Of a DNA stretch of 64,000 nucleotides, positions 28,779 to 37,951 are shown piece after piece. Every line of letters begins with the position of its first letter. Position 1 is the first letter of the stretch. Both the position numbers and the translations under genes were made by a program. The stretch covers positions 163,447 to 227,446 of the forward strand of contig NZ_JADYVE010000009.1 of the NCBI RefSeq assembly GCF_020193655.1, given 5' to 3'. Below the pieces are notes generated by a model. It was not told where the DNA came from and searched no databases. It was given only the letters and a program-made list of their open reading frames with translations. Origin of the DNA: Ensifer sp. IC3342. Lineage in GTDB: Bacteria > Pseudomonadota > Alphaproteobacteria > Rhizobiales > Rhizobiaceae.

Positions 28779-30470
28779 TCACGGAGCGCCCCGAGATCGC
28801 CTGGCAGCAATCACTCCGGCACGACCTATGATTGCCGGTGTCGGAGTTCCAATCACGTCGACGGCACAGGGTGAAGCTCTTTTCACAACCGTGTCCATGA
28901 TGGGCAGGCGACGCAATGTATTCACCGGATAGGAGGAATCCAGGAGAGCTGTGGACGTAAAGCCGGGTTCCTGCTGACGCAGGGAGGCCACCGAAAGGTC
29001 CAGGCTCCGCGTATCGTCCCGGTGCAGAAGCAGTGCGACCTCGTAGCGCCTCGTCGAGACGAAATCCGGGCGAAAGCGCAAAGCCATTTTTGCATGCAGC
29101 AACGCCTGATCATACTGCGCAAGCGCAACCGCGGCCATGCAGGCGAAATGCTCGAAATAGAACTGGAACGGACCATTCCTGCTGAGGTCCAGCGCACGAA
29201 GGGCCGCCCGGTATCCCTCCTCTAGTTTACCATTGGTGCTCAGGGCATTGGACAGCAGGGCCCAGCCAAGTGGTTCGGTAGGATCACGAGTGACGCCGCG
29301 CTGGGCCATCACGAGCGGCGTGCGCAGACTTCCCTGATGAATATACTCGATCTGCGAGCTGATCGTGTGCACGATGGCGTCATCAGGGGAATGGCGTAGT
29401 GCTTCGATGGCGAAGTCGGTGACGGTCGCCGAACCGTCCAGGAACGACATCGAGCGGTGTTGGAAAAATGCGGCATTGCGCAGGAACCCACGCCACGCCA
29501 AGTAGCGGCCGCGCGCCTCGATTTCAAAGGCCCGCTGGAACAGGCGATCGGCATTGATCAGGCTGGCCTTGTCAAGCTGAAAGAACAAGTTTCTCGCCTC
29601 GCGCGCCAAAGCAAGCGCGCAGGCGTTGCTCCCCTCGATCGATGCTTGGTCGACGAACGCGTCCACAACATGATCGACTGTACTGAGCGCAAGTCTATCC
29701 AGCTCAACGGATTCGTGCATTGCGCCGATTGCGCCGGGCACGCTCGCACTGTCTGACCAGAGCCGCCGGCCGCTCTGGATTTCGCAAGATAGGAAGACAT
29801 CGTCCTTGACGGCAACGGAGAGCACCCGGATGAGGAGCAACGCCTGCGGCTGGCCACCGGGCACATCGAGATCATTGGCGCCGTCATCTGCGCCCGCGCT
29901 CATGATCTCGAGATCGTCAATTTGCCGCAAGGCGCTCAATATGCGGTTTTGCAACAGTCGTGCGCCCACGTCTGCGGCCGGCGCCCCGCGCGCATCACTG
30001 CGCACCAGAACTATCCTCTTCCGCCGGGCCGCCGTCCTGCGCTGTTGGGTCCATCTTACGAGAACATCGCCGCGCACCGCTCGGATGGCCAACTCGAAGG
30101 CCCGGTCATGCACCGCAACATCTTCGAAGGCTTGCGGCGCGCTGCCGGGCTGTTCACCATCGGATGGCTCGTAGACGATTTGAACGTACGCAGGGTCCAG
30201 GCTAACTGCATGCCGGGATGCTATCAGCATCTGGCGATGCGGACCCAGCGCGCGGCGTATCTCGCTGAGGGCGGCGCGCAGGCTACCCGCTGCCTGTTCA
30301 GGTGCCCGGTCGCTCCATAGGCGTTGCTGCAGCCACGCCCTGGTGCGTGTGTAGCCCGGCGCGGTCGCCAACAGCGCAACCGCCCCCCGCGCCTTGCTGC
30401 CCTGCGGCGCAAGATCGCGACCTTCTTCGTCGAGAAGGGTCAGCCTTCCCAAGGCATGCAGTTTCAGCAT
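28779..30470 (-). CDS. SARP-type winged-helix regulator with a repeat-like C-terminus
   Basis: Residues about 1-95 form an OmpR/SARP-like winged-helix domain (LGRLTLLDEEGRDLAPQGSK, WLQQRLWSDRAPEQAAGSLR, AALSEIRRALG), as in AfsR/SARP activators. The middle (about 165-270) resembles the nucleotide-free sensor segment of CadC/TolB-linked regulators. The C-terminal 290 residues are helical, with TPR-like repetition (DPTEPLGWALLSNALSTNGK, EEGYRAALRALDLSRNGPFQ, QYDQALLHAKMALRFRPDF). No ATPase motif is present. It is the first gene of the seven-gene operon and lies divergently from the peptidoglycan-hydrolase cluster, so it probably controls one or both. The ribosome-binding site is GAGGGGG. Confidence 0.8.
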   Translation of the reverse strand: MLKLHALGRLTLLDEEGRDLAPQGSKARGAVALLATAPGYTRTRAWLQQRLWSDRAPEQAAGSLRAALSEIRRALGPHRQMLIASRHAVSLDPAYVQIVYEPSDGEQPGSAPQAFEDVAVHDRAFELAIRAVRGDVLVRWTQQRRTAARRKRIVLVRSDARGAPAADVGARLLQNRILSALRQIDDLEIMSAGADDGANDLDVPGGQPQALLLIRVLSVAVKDDVFLSCEIQSGRRLWSDSASVPGAIGAMHESVELDRLALSTVDHVVDAFVDQASIEGSNACALALAREARNLFFQLDKASLINADRLFQRAFEIEARGRYLAWRGFLRNAAFFQHRSMSFLDGSATVTDFAIEALRHSPDDAIVHTISSQIEYIHQGSLRTPLVMAQRGVTRDPTEPLGWALLSNALSTNGKLEEGYRAALRALDLSRNGPFQFYFEHFACMAAVALAQYDQALLHAKMALRFRPDFVSTRRYEVALLLHRDDTRSLDLSVASLRQQEPGFTSTALLDSSYPVNTLRRLPIMDTVVKRASPCAVDVIGTPTPAIIGRAGVIAARRSRGAP

Positions 30471-30771
30471 GGCCCCCTCGCGGATTATTTAGCGTCCACT
30501 AAAACATACAGTAGTTTTTTGCGTTCGGCTACCCGATAAAGTTGATCCCTTGCTACCCTTTAGGCGTTTCTACATGCGACTTGATTGCGCCGGATCAGCG
30601 CTGGCAATCCGGCAATGTCTTCAGCCGCGCCGAGAGAATTCACGTTGTTTTCACGGATGTTTTTTTTCTGCTGTTCTAGGATGGCTCTCGGATTTTTCCC
30701 GCCGGTCTTCAGAAACCGCCATGGCGGCGGACGGCCCAATTAAAGCGAGTTTTTCCAGATGGAGGATAGCC
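30471..30771. other. Divergent control region between the two operons
   Basis: This 301-bp gap separates the minus-strand regulator operon from the plus-strand hydrolase cluster and must hold both promoters. It has an AT-rich core at 30485-30525 (ACTAAAACATACAGTAG, then T6) and a T8 run near 30660. I see no certain -35/-10 pair. The strong ribosome-binding site GGAGGATAGCC sits just before the ATG at 30772. Confidence 0.5.
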
Positions 30772-32835
30772 ATGGACAATCCTTTAACAGCGACGAAAGC
30801 CGAACCGCCCGCTCGCGTGCGCCGATCCGCGGCATCCGCCAATCCGCTCGGCATCATCGTCGACCTGCTGCCGCCGGGGTTCCCCACCCGTCCCGGCACG
30901 AGGATCCGGCCGACCACGCTGACCATCCATAATACGGACAATGCCAGTCCCGGCGCCGATGCGCAGGCGCACAACCGCTACATCCGCAGCGGCGACGCCG
31001 TCACCCGCAGGGTATCGTGGCATTTCACCGTGGACGACAACTACATTTACCAGCATCTTCCCATTAACGAGGCGGGATGGCACGCTCATGCCGCCGCCAA
31101 TGCGTCCAGCATCGGCATCGAAATCTGCATGCATCGCGGCATGAACGAGGCGGCCGCTTACGACCGCGCCGCACGGCTGTGCGCCTTTCTCGGCATGCAG
31201 TTGGGTATAGCGATGCCGGCAGGACTGCGCCAGCATCACGACTGGACAGGAAAAAACTGCCCCAGTGTGCTGCGAGGGCGCCCGGATGGTTGGCGGATGT
31301 TCCAGGCTCGGGTGGCGACGTATATCGGGGGATCGCGTCGGCAGACCACGCCAGGTGTCAGCTTCGCCGCAGCGGCCAGAGCCGCCGCCGGCGAGCAGCC
31401 GCTTGAGGCTGACGACGAGTTCGCGTCCATCGATCGCCATTTCGCCGCACATGCCGATGCCGTCGCGCCGGCCGCCGAGCAGGCGTTGCCTATCCCGACC
31501 GGCGATCCAATCGCCTTTGCCACCTCGACCGCTGCTACAACCTATTGGCCCGTCGTCACCCGCCATTCGCGCGCGCTCGAAGTCAATACGCGTCTTGTCG
31601 GCGGCGACGCTTCTGGCGCCAACCCATCTCGCCGCTTCCTTGCCGATCGCAGCGGCGGCGCGCGCTATCACTGCGCAATAGACCTCTATTGCTCGGAAGG
31701 CGATGCCGTCGTTGCGGTGGAGGATGGCAAGATCGTCAATTTCTACCACTTCTACCAGAACACCTATGCGCTGCTGGTCCAGCACGATGGATACGTCATC
31801 AATTACGGGGAGGTGGCGCCCAACTCGCTTTCGGCGCTCGGCCTTCGCATCGGCGATCGCGTAAACGCGGGACAGCGGATCGGCACGATCGGCCGACTGA
31901 ACATGCTGCATTTCGAAACCTATTCGAGCGGTACGACCAAAAATTACTCATGGCCGAAAACCAACCCGCGTCCCAGCAGGCTGCGCAATCCCAGCCAGCT
32001 TCTTCTCGACCTCGCCGCCTCCGCGGTGCGGCTCGATCCCGATCAGGTCGTCATGCCCAGGATTGCCGATCTTCGCGCGGGTGTGCGGACGATCAGTATG
32101 CCGCCGATTGCCTTCACACCCGCTTCCCTGCCGGCGATGGACGGGAAGGATTGGCATACGTTCGGAGAGGGAATACGGGAATGGCGGTACGACGATCGCG
32201 GGCTTGCAATCCGCGAAAACGGCGAAATCACGCAGCAGCGTTGGGAGGAAAGCCTCGATACGATGCACAAGATGATGGAGTATATGGGAGTCCCCCTGCT
32301 CGCCGCCAGCGCCAAGCACGGCATACCGCCTGCGCTGCTCATGATGACGGTCGCGACCGAGACCCACATCTACAAGAACTCCAAATTCACCGGCCCGAAA
32401 ACTTTCCGCTGGGAAGCGCATGTCGAGAACGATGACGTCGATCCGCCGACACTGGGAGATTATTCGGCCGGTCCCATGCAATCGCTCGGCACGACGGCAC
32501 GCTGGGTTATGCGCTCGAAAGGCGAGCAGTACGGCCTTGACTACGACCCGTTTGGTGTGGCGCCGGTTTATCCGGCCAAGCCCGATCCCAAACCCGCGCA
32601 TCACCCGCTTTACGATTTTGCAACCAATCTCGACCTAGGCGCGGCGGAAATCCGAATTCGCCTGCACAAAAGCAGCCTCGATCCGATCCTTGTAGCGGCG
32701 GCATTCAATGCCGGCGGGCTTTATGGCAGCGCGCACAGCCGATGGGGGCTGCGCGCCCATGGCGATCATCTCGACCGCGCCGGCAAATGGTACGGCGATG
32801 CGTGCGCGTACCTGATCGAGATTGGGGTCGTCTAA
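30772..32835 (+). CDS. Three-domain peptidoglycan hydrolase (Amidase_2, M23, lysozyme-like)
   Basis: The start is ATG 30772, directly after GGAGG; an upstream in-frame extension is open but lacks coding character. The 687-residue protein has three modules. First is an Amidase_2/PGRP zinc amidase (about 40-187), with ligand candidates His53 in TIHNTD, His155/156 in LRQHHDWTG and Cys163. Second is an M23/LytM-type endopeptidase (about 255-400), with HCAIDLYC and MLHFETYS. Third is a C-terminal transglycosylase-like domain (about 510-687), with IPPALLMMTVATETH, YSAGPMQSLG and LVAAAFNAGG. Together these could cut the amide, peptide and glycan bonds of murein. No signal peptide is seen, so release may need lysis or a dedicated route. 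It is the first gene of the cluster divergent from the caspase operon. Confidence 0.88.
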   Translation: MDNPLTATKAEPPARVRRSAASANPLGIIVDLLPPGFPTRPGTRIRPTTLTIHNTDNASPGADAQAHNRYIRSGDAVTRRVSWHFTVDDNYIYQHLPINEAGWHAHAAANASSIGIEICMHRGMNEAAAYDRAARLCAFLGMQLGIAMPAGLRQHHDWTGKNCPSVLRGRPDGWRMFQARVATYIGGSRRQTTPGVSFAAAARAAAGEQPLEADDEFASIDRHFAAHADAVAPAAEQALPIPTGDPIAFATSTAATTYWPVVTRHSRALEVNTRLVGGDASGANPSRRFLADRSGGARYHCAIDLYCSEGDAVVAVEDGKIVNFYHFYQNTYALLVQHDGYVINYGEVAPNSLSALGLRIGDRVNAGQRIGTIGRLNMLHFETYSSGTTKNYSWPKTNPRPSRLRNPSQLLLDLAASAVRLDPDQVVMPRIADLRAGVRTISMPPIAFTPASLPAMDGKDWHTFGEGIREWRYDDRGLAIRENGEITQQRWEESLDTMHKMMEYMGVPLLAASAKHGIPPALLMMTVATETHIYKNSKFTGPKTFRWEAHVENDDVDPPTLGDYSAGPMQSLGTTARWVMRSKGEQYGLDYDPFGVAPVYPAKPDPKPAHHPLYDFATNLDLGAAEIRIRLHKSSLDPILVAAAFNAGGLYGSAHSRWGLRAHGDHLDRAGKWYGDACAYLIEIGVV

Positions 32836-33019
32836 AGCATGATCCCGAATGGTACAGACTTTTCGCACCGAGACACAATGAGATAGAGCGGCTTGGCCGA
32901 GCCATTTCCGATCGGATTTCGCTCCAGCACAATTTCCGGCCGGGTGGCGGAGCGGGTACCGGTTCATCGCGATCGGCCTCCGCTCGTGCGACGGACGATA
33001 GCGAGCAACGGAGGCAGCT

Positions 33020-33949
33020 ATGAAGGTGAGTGCCAGTATCGCCATCTCGATCGCCGCCTTCTGCGGAGTGGCGGCCGCGCCGGTCGGATCGCCCGCCAAT
33101 GTGAAGCGTTACAGCGGCATTTGCGAGCCGTCAGCCGGCGCGCTCATCGACGCAAAGAGGTTCGCGGTGGCCAGTGACGAGTCGAACGTGATCAGGATTT
33201 ATGAGCGTGGAATGCCCGCGATTGCAGCTTCCGTGGACCTCAAGACGTTTACCGGGTACGGGAAGTCGGATATCGAAGGCGCGGCCGTGCGCGGCGACAT
33301 CGTCTACTGGAGCGCTTCCCAGTCTCAAAGCTCTTCCGGCAGCGACAGAAAGCGAAAAGTGATCTTCGCGACTCGGATTTTGGAAAGCAATGGCGGGGCG
33401 ATGTTGGAGCCGATGGGAGTCCTGCGTGAGGATCTCAAGCCGCACCTCGTCGAGCTTTCAGGATCATCCGATGAGAGCATCAACGTTGAGGGGCTTGCTG
33501 TCACGCCTGATGGCGGCCTGATGTTCGGGTTCCGCAATCTCGTGGGCAACAAGGCGGCAGTGGTGACGCTAAAAAACGTCGACTTCGTGCTCGCGGCGGA
33601 AAACAACCGGCCTGAATTCGGCGATACGGCGATGCTCGACCTGGGTGGGCGCGGCATTCGCAGTATCGAGCGAATTGGGGAGCGCTATTTGATCGTCGCC
33701 GGCAAGCCGAGTGACGCGGCGGGTGTGGACTACGCGCTCTACTGGTGGGATGGCAAACCCAGAAGCGAGCCGAGTGCCTTGGAGACGCAGCCAAACCTCA
33801 CCGGCCTCGATCCGGAAGTGGCCATGGGGCTCCAGGACGGGGCCATCCTCCAGATTATCAGCGATGACGGCGACCGTTGTCCCGATGTAGAGGAAGAAGA
33901 TCCTCCATCCAATGAACGCGCCTTCTCGAGCGTTGACGTTCCACTCTGA
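33020..33949 (+). CDS. Secreted DUF3616-like protein
   Basis: The 309-residue protein has a short Sec signal (MKVSASIAISIAAFCGVAAA). The mature part looks like a beta-propeller of the DUF3616 type, with short repeating strands: ALIDAKRFAVASDESNVIRI, KSDIEGAAVRGDIVYWSASQ, INVEGLAVTPDGGLMFGFRN and IRSIERIGERYLIVAG. The catalytic or binding role of DUF3616 is not known to me. GGAGGCAGCT precedes the ATG. It lies 185 bp after the hydrolase gene and 131 bp before the M6 protease gene, so it is probably in the same cluster. Confidence 0.7.
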   Translation: MKVSASIAISIAAFCGVAAAPVGSPANVKRYSGICEPSAGALIDAKRFAVASDESNVIRIYERGMPAIAASVDLKTFTGYGKSDIEGAAVRGDIVYWSASQSQSSSGSDRKRKVIFATRILESNGGAMLEPMGVLREDLKPHLVELSGSSDESINVEGLAVTPDGGLMFGFRNLVGNKAAVVTLKNVDFVLAAENNRPEFGDTAMLDLGGRGIRSIERIGERYLIVAGKPSDAAGVDYALYWWDGKPRSEPSALETQPNLTGLDPEVAMGLQDGAILQIISDDGDRCPDVEEEDPPSNERAFSSVDVPL

Positions 33950-34080
33950 GTGGAAGGGAAACAGCACTGGTTTTCAAGGCGGATGGCCGTCCACTGGCAT
34001 GTCCATGACGCCGCCGGCAGACTGTGGAGGTCTATCAATAGGCTGATTGTCGACAATAAGAGCTGACATGGAGATATATC

Positions 34081-35661
34081 ATGCGCTACTCACTCAAGTC
34101 GTGGTCACGAACCGGCTGCAGGGCATGCATGTGTCAGGTTCCCCCATCGCCTGGCCTCTTGGCACAACTTCGAGCCAGATACCTCGCTCTTAAGTCGGAC
34201 CATCGTCTGCCTGTCGAGATGACGTTTGAGCAATACTACAGCGTGTGGCGATCGAGCCGGCGAGGTAGTCGTTACATTGGGCTCGATGACGGCGCGACAA
34301 CGACAGGCCCTGCAAACCCAAACGCATCCCTGATCGACCGGCCGCCTCGACAGCTCAGGGGCGAGGTCCGGACCCTCGTATTGCTCGTCGACTTCCCCGA
34401 CCGAAGCCACGCAGCTGACCGGAGCCCAAGCTTTTTCGAGCACATGCTCTTTAGCGTATCGAGTTTCCCGACCGGCAGCATGCGCGACTATTTCCGCCAG
34501 ATTAGCGGGTGGGACGATAACGGCCGTGGCATCGATGTAACGGGCACCGTCCACGGATGGTTTCGCCTTCCACACCCTCTGGCCTTTTATGCCGACGATA
34601 GCTCGGGCATGGATGGCACGTTTCCCCGCAACGCGCAGGGGATGGCGCGCGATGCCGTTCAGGCGGCGAAGGATTCAGGTGTCGATTTCTCCGGCTACGA
34701 TGTTTTTGATGAAAACAGCGTAACCGCACTTTTCATCATTCATGCCGGTGGCGGCGCCGAGAATAGCGGCGATCGCAGCGACATATGGAGCCATAAATGG
34801 GTCATTCCGGATGACGGTATCGCAGTTGGGCCTGATCTCAAGGCGACGACCTATCTGACAGTGCCGGAGGACTGCCGGGTAGGCGTTTGCGCTCACGAAT
34901 GGGGGCATCTGGCGGCGCGTTGGGCGGACTACTACGACACCGGTAGATCAAGCAATTTCCGGTCCAACGGACTCGGAGATTATTGCCTGATGGCATCAGG
35001 GTCCTGGGGCGATGGGGGCCTCACGCCCACCTATCCGAACGGCATGCTCCGCATGTTTCATGGCTGGATCGATCCTGTCGTCGTGCAGGCGGACCAGGCC
35101 GGCATCCAGCTGAAACCGGCGGCGGAGGGAGGCGCGGTTGTAGTCATCCACAATCCCGCCATGATGACGGAAGACCAATATATCGTCGTGGAGTATCGCC
35201 GCCGCAGACGTCAGGATGCATTCCTGCCGGATGAGGGAATAGCTGTCTACGTTGTCGACGAATCGATCGCCAACGTAAACGAAGAGCAACATCTCGCGAT
35301 CGAACTGATTCAGGCCGACAATCAGCGCGACCTCGCCAAGATGTTTGGCGGCGGCAATCGCGGAGACGCTACCGACCTTTATCCCTTCGCGAACGATCAC
35401 GGGGCGGTCAATCGGACCCTTGGGCGGGCGACGCGTCCGCCGCTCAACCTGCCGGACAACCGCTGGACAGGCGTAACCATCGAGGTGCGCGGGAATGCCG
35501 GCGATCCCGAGATGGCACTCGATGTGTCTTTTTCTGGAGCGCAGTTTATCGCAGAGGCGGTCAACGCAACGGTCGAGCCTACCCCCGCCCAACAACCCAA
35601 ACAAAAAGCAAAGACGCGAGCGAAGAGGCGGTCAGTCACGTATTCGGTGGCTGTCCGATAA
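34081..35661 (+). CDS. M6-family (immune inhibitor A-like) zinc metalloprotease
   Basis: The 526-residue protein has the M6 protease plan. [19 protein letters not shown] strand opens the catalytic domain, [20 protein letters not shown] is typical of the family, and the zinc motif is [17 protein letters not shown] later segment ([17 protein letters not shown]) carries the Met-turn-like part. The N-terminal 80 residues are basic and cysteine-containing and are not a clear signal peptide; the basic C-terminal tail ([12 protein letters not shown]) is also unusual. M6 proteases are normally secreted toxins or nutrient proteases. GGAG lies 8 bp before the ATG. It is in the same direction as the murein hydrolase cluster. 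Confidence 0.88.
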   Translation: MRYSLKSWSRTGCRACMCQVPPSPGLLAQLRARYLALKSDHRLPVEMTFEQYYSVWRSSRRGSRYIGLDDGATTTGPANPNASLIDRPPRQLRGEVRTLVLLVDFPDRSHAADRSPSFFEHMLFSVSSFPTGSMRDYFRQISGWDDNGRGIDVTGTVHGWFRLPHPLAFYADDSSGMDGTFPRNAQGMARDAVQAAKDSGVDFSGYDVFDENSVTALFIIHAGGGAENSGDRSDIWSHKWVIPDDGIAVGPDLKATTYLTVPEDCRVGVCAHEWGHLAARWADYYDTGRSSNFRSNGLGDYCLMASGSWGDGGLTPTYPNGMLRMFHGWIDPVVVQADQAGIQLKPAAEGGAVVVIHNPAMMTEDQYIVVEYRRRRRQDAFLPDEGIAVYVVDESIANVNEEQHLAIELIQADNQRDLAKMFGGGNRGDATDLYPFANDHGAVNRTLGRATRPPLNLPDNRWTGVTIEVRGNAGDPEMALDVSFSGAQFIAEAVNATVEPTPAQQPKQKAKTRAKRRSVTYSVAVR

Positions 35662-35746
35662 CGGCAGGCCAGGTTGGTACATCACCAGGCGGCTGCTCTT
35701 CTGGACGGCCAGACCGGCAACGCCGTTGCAAGCATGGAGAAAGCAA

Positions 35747-36211
35747 ATGACTTGGCAAAATCAAGACCATGCCCCTAATATTTTGCGGCATTTTGGTAAC
35801 TGCAGCGTGTGTACCAGCCGCGCATTTTTCTTATCGCTAGGACTTTGGTTCCTTTGTGCGATGTCGACAGGGGTTTCATCTTTATTTCTTGCAATTGCGT
35901 CTACTGCGGCATCCTTCCTTTGGCTGTCGCATGTAGTAGCATACTCAATAAACAACATTGAGCGCGGTTCGTCTGCCAATGAAAGCGTTAGTCTTGTGTC
36001 CAGAAGAAAGTCATTCCGGTTTATCCGCAATGTGGGCGTTGCAGTAGTAACTTCAATGCTCCCAACTACAGCCTTTGCGATGGGCTCATGTGGGAGCTGC
36101 GGCAGTATGTACAAGGATCCTCAATGTTGGCGAGATGATTATAATGGAGGCTGCGTCAAATGCCATAGCTGTGGATCAGGTGAGTGTGAGGAAGGCTCGC
36201 AGACTTGCTAG
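35747..36211 (+). CDS. Cysteine-rich membrane/secreted protein, unknown
   Basis: The ATG at 35747 is preferred over upstream in-frame starts that overlap the M6 gene. The 154-residue product has an N-terminal GNCSVC pair, two adjacent hydrophobic helices (AFFLSLGLWFLCAMSTGVSS and beyond) and a polar linker. A second hydrophobic stretch (VGVAVVTSMLPTTAFA) ends in a signal-peptidase-like AFA. The last 43 residues hold ten cysteines (GSCGSCGS, CVKCHSC, GECEEGSQTC). The N-terminal CxxC-plus-helix pattern resembles DUF3624, but weakly. The tail could be a metal-binding or disulfide-rich peptide exported to the periplasm. It sits between two metalloprotease genes. Confidence 0.65.
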   Translation: MTWQNQDHAPNILRHFGNCSVCTSRAFFLSLGLWFLCAMSTGVSSLFLAIASTAASFLWLSHVVAYSINNIERGSSANESVSLVSRRKSFRFIRNVGVAVVTSMLPTTAFAMGSCGSCGSMYKDPQCWRDDYNGGCVKCHSCGSGECEEGSQTC

Positions 36212-36398
36212 GCACTGTGGATGCCGTTCCGTCCATCTTCTCAGGCTTTTTTTGTCAAGATGATCGCAACAATACTTCTCCAACCTCGATGCAACCTGTG
36301 AGCATTGCATGCAGAGTTTTGCAGAGGCCTCGCTAACAAAACGAGAGCAGATTTAGCGCCATAAACCGGCAGTGTTTGAGATATGCGGAGCGGGGATC

Positions 36399-37460
36399 AT
36401 GGCCAAGGTCTTCGAGCTATTAAAGAGGGTAATCGCGTTTGCTGCGATGACGACATGCCTTCAGTGCCTGGCTTTTGTCTCGTTCGCTCTAGGCAACAGT
36501 GTGACTTTGTTGCCCCTGTTGGTACAACGATGGTGCCCGTACGCCCCCATCAAGGAATTCAAAACGGAGATGCTCGATCCGAGTTGGAGGGACCATGCCA
36601 TCAGCCAGTCGGCACCGATCGTCGACATGCCCGTCGTCAAAATCAATCTGACTGTTCCGGAGAGCGACTGCTCGGTCCACTGCCGTAACCGAATTTCGCA
36701 CACGCTGGCGCAGACCTTAAACCTTTGGCGGCAAGTATGTTTGCGCTGCAATGAAGGCACCATGGCTTTCGTTGTCGATGAACAGGTCGTTTATATCGAC
36801 AGCCGGGTCTATGAAGCCCTCCGCGACGCGAGCGGCTCGCTGTTCGACAGAGCATTGGCGGCGAGCGCGGTGTTGTTCAGCCTCTCGACCGCCGGCAACA
36901 CGAGGACCGGATACGTGATCGGGACGTACGCGGTCGTCCCTCGCGAGGCGCCCGAGGTCCGCCAGTTTTGCGAGGCTGGAGCGTCGCCGCCTTCCGGCAC
37001 GTGGATCGAGAAACTCACCACAGCCTTGTGCAAGTCACCGGACATGTCGAAGAATGTCCCGTCAATGAACGTGAGCTTCGTCCAAGGGCCTGTTTGCGAG
37101 AACGCTGGTTTCGTGGCGTGCGGCGAGCCGGACAAGAAGGTCTCCTTGAGCCTTACAAAGCTGTCCTATGTCGGGGAGGCTGGAACGCGAGACTTCATCA
37201 TCGGAGACAAGGCGGGAAAAGCCTATTCGCTAGTGTCTGTCTTTCTGCATGAAGGCGGTCATTTCCTGGGGCTGCCGCATCTTCCCCGCGAGGACCTTTG
37301 GTCAGAGTCGATCTGGACCGCAATGCTTTCCCGAGTGAGACCCGAAACTTGTCTATCGATGATGGAAACGACAATGCTGAACAGCGCAGCGGACCTCGGT
37401 TGGCTGAACCGGGCCAAGAAATGCGAGGGCCTTCTCCGCACGGAGACGGAGGACAAATGA
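36399..37460 (+). CDS. Secreted metzincin-like metalloprotease
   Basis: ATG 36399, 8 bp after GGAG, begins a Sec-like signal (LKRVIAFAAMTTCLQCLAFV). The roughly 353-residue product contains HEGGHFLGLPH, a full HExxHxxGxxH metzincin zinc site, about 60 residues before the C-terminus. It is followed by MMETTML, a plausible Met-turn. Many cysteines occur in the middle (CSVHCRNRI, VCLRCNEG, CKSP), suggesting disulfides in the periplasm or outside. I do not recognise the exact family. Its stop overlaps the start of the next membrane-protein gene by 4 bp, so these genes are coupled. Confidence 0.72.
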   Translation: MAKVFELLKRVIAFAAMTTCLQCLAFVSFALGNSVTLLPLLVQRWCPYAPIKEFKTEMLDPSWRDHAISQSAPIVDMPVVKINLTVPESDCSVHCRNRISHTLAQTLNLWRQVCLRCNEGTMAFVVDEQVVYIDSRVYEALRDASGSLFDRALAASAVLFSLSTAGNTRTGYVIGTYAVVPREAPEVRQFCEAGASPPSGTWIEKLTTALCKSPDMSKNVPSMNVSFVQGPVCENAGFVACGEPDKKVSLSLTKLSYVGEAGTRDFIIGDKAGKAYSLVSVFLHEGGHFLGLPHLPREDLWSESIWTAMLSRVRPETCLSMMETTMLNSAADLGWLNRAKKCEGLLRTETEDK

Positions 37461-37951
37461 TCTCGGATGGCTTCATAAGAAAACTCACTATAGCATACAT
37501 AGCCATCGTGCTCGTAGGCAGTTTTGTCGCCTACGAGTTGGTCGCGCCTGGTGCGGTGTTGAAATTCACACCGGTCAAGGTCACCGACCCGGCGGAGAAA
37601 GCGCTGGATCTGGCGAACGATTTGGCAAAGCAGCTCATCACGCTGTCCACCGCATTGATTGGCGGCTGCATATGGCTGATGACGCGCCCGCTTACTAACG
37701 GACGCGAACTCGCGGAAAGGCTCGTCTGGTCACTGCTTTCATTGGTGCTCTTGAGCGCGTCGATGTATTTCGGCTTTGCTGCGATCAACTCGACCCTTAC
37801 GAGCCTTGCATTTGGCGGCTTCAGCCCGCTCGCGGATGTCGTATGGTGGCCTCAGACTCTCCAATACTATTTCTTCGCCGCCGGCGCGATCGTGCTCGGG
37901 CTTGCGTGTCTGCGGTCGATCAACGCGATCGTCGAGAAGAAGGGACCATGA
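37457..37951 (+). CDS. Membrane protein with four predicted helices, unknown
   Basis: The gene starts at the ATG overlapping the metzincin stop (ATGA), with GGAGG just upstream. The 164-residue protein has hydrophobic helices near 10-30, 60-78, 92-112 and 135-155. It shows a conserved-looking polar loop (VKVTDPAEKALDLANDLAKQ) before helix 2. It should lie in the inner membrane. No motif identifies a function. The overlap at both ends with its neighbours points to a three-gene unit with the metzincin and the following secreted protein. Confidence 0.7.
   Translation: MISDGFIRKLTIAYIAIVLVGSFVAYELVAPGAVLKFTPVKVTDPAEKALDLANDLAKQLITLSTALIGGCIWLMTRPLTNGRELAERLVWSLLSLVLLSASMYFGFAAINSTLTSLAFGGFSPLADVVWWPQTLQYYFFAAGAIVLGLACLRSINAIVEKKGP

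Noticed and set aside
30784..31911. 375-codon minus-strand frame
   Set aside because: It lies entirely opposite the murein hydrolase, whose zinc and catalytic motifs are clear.
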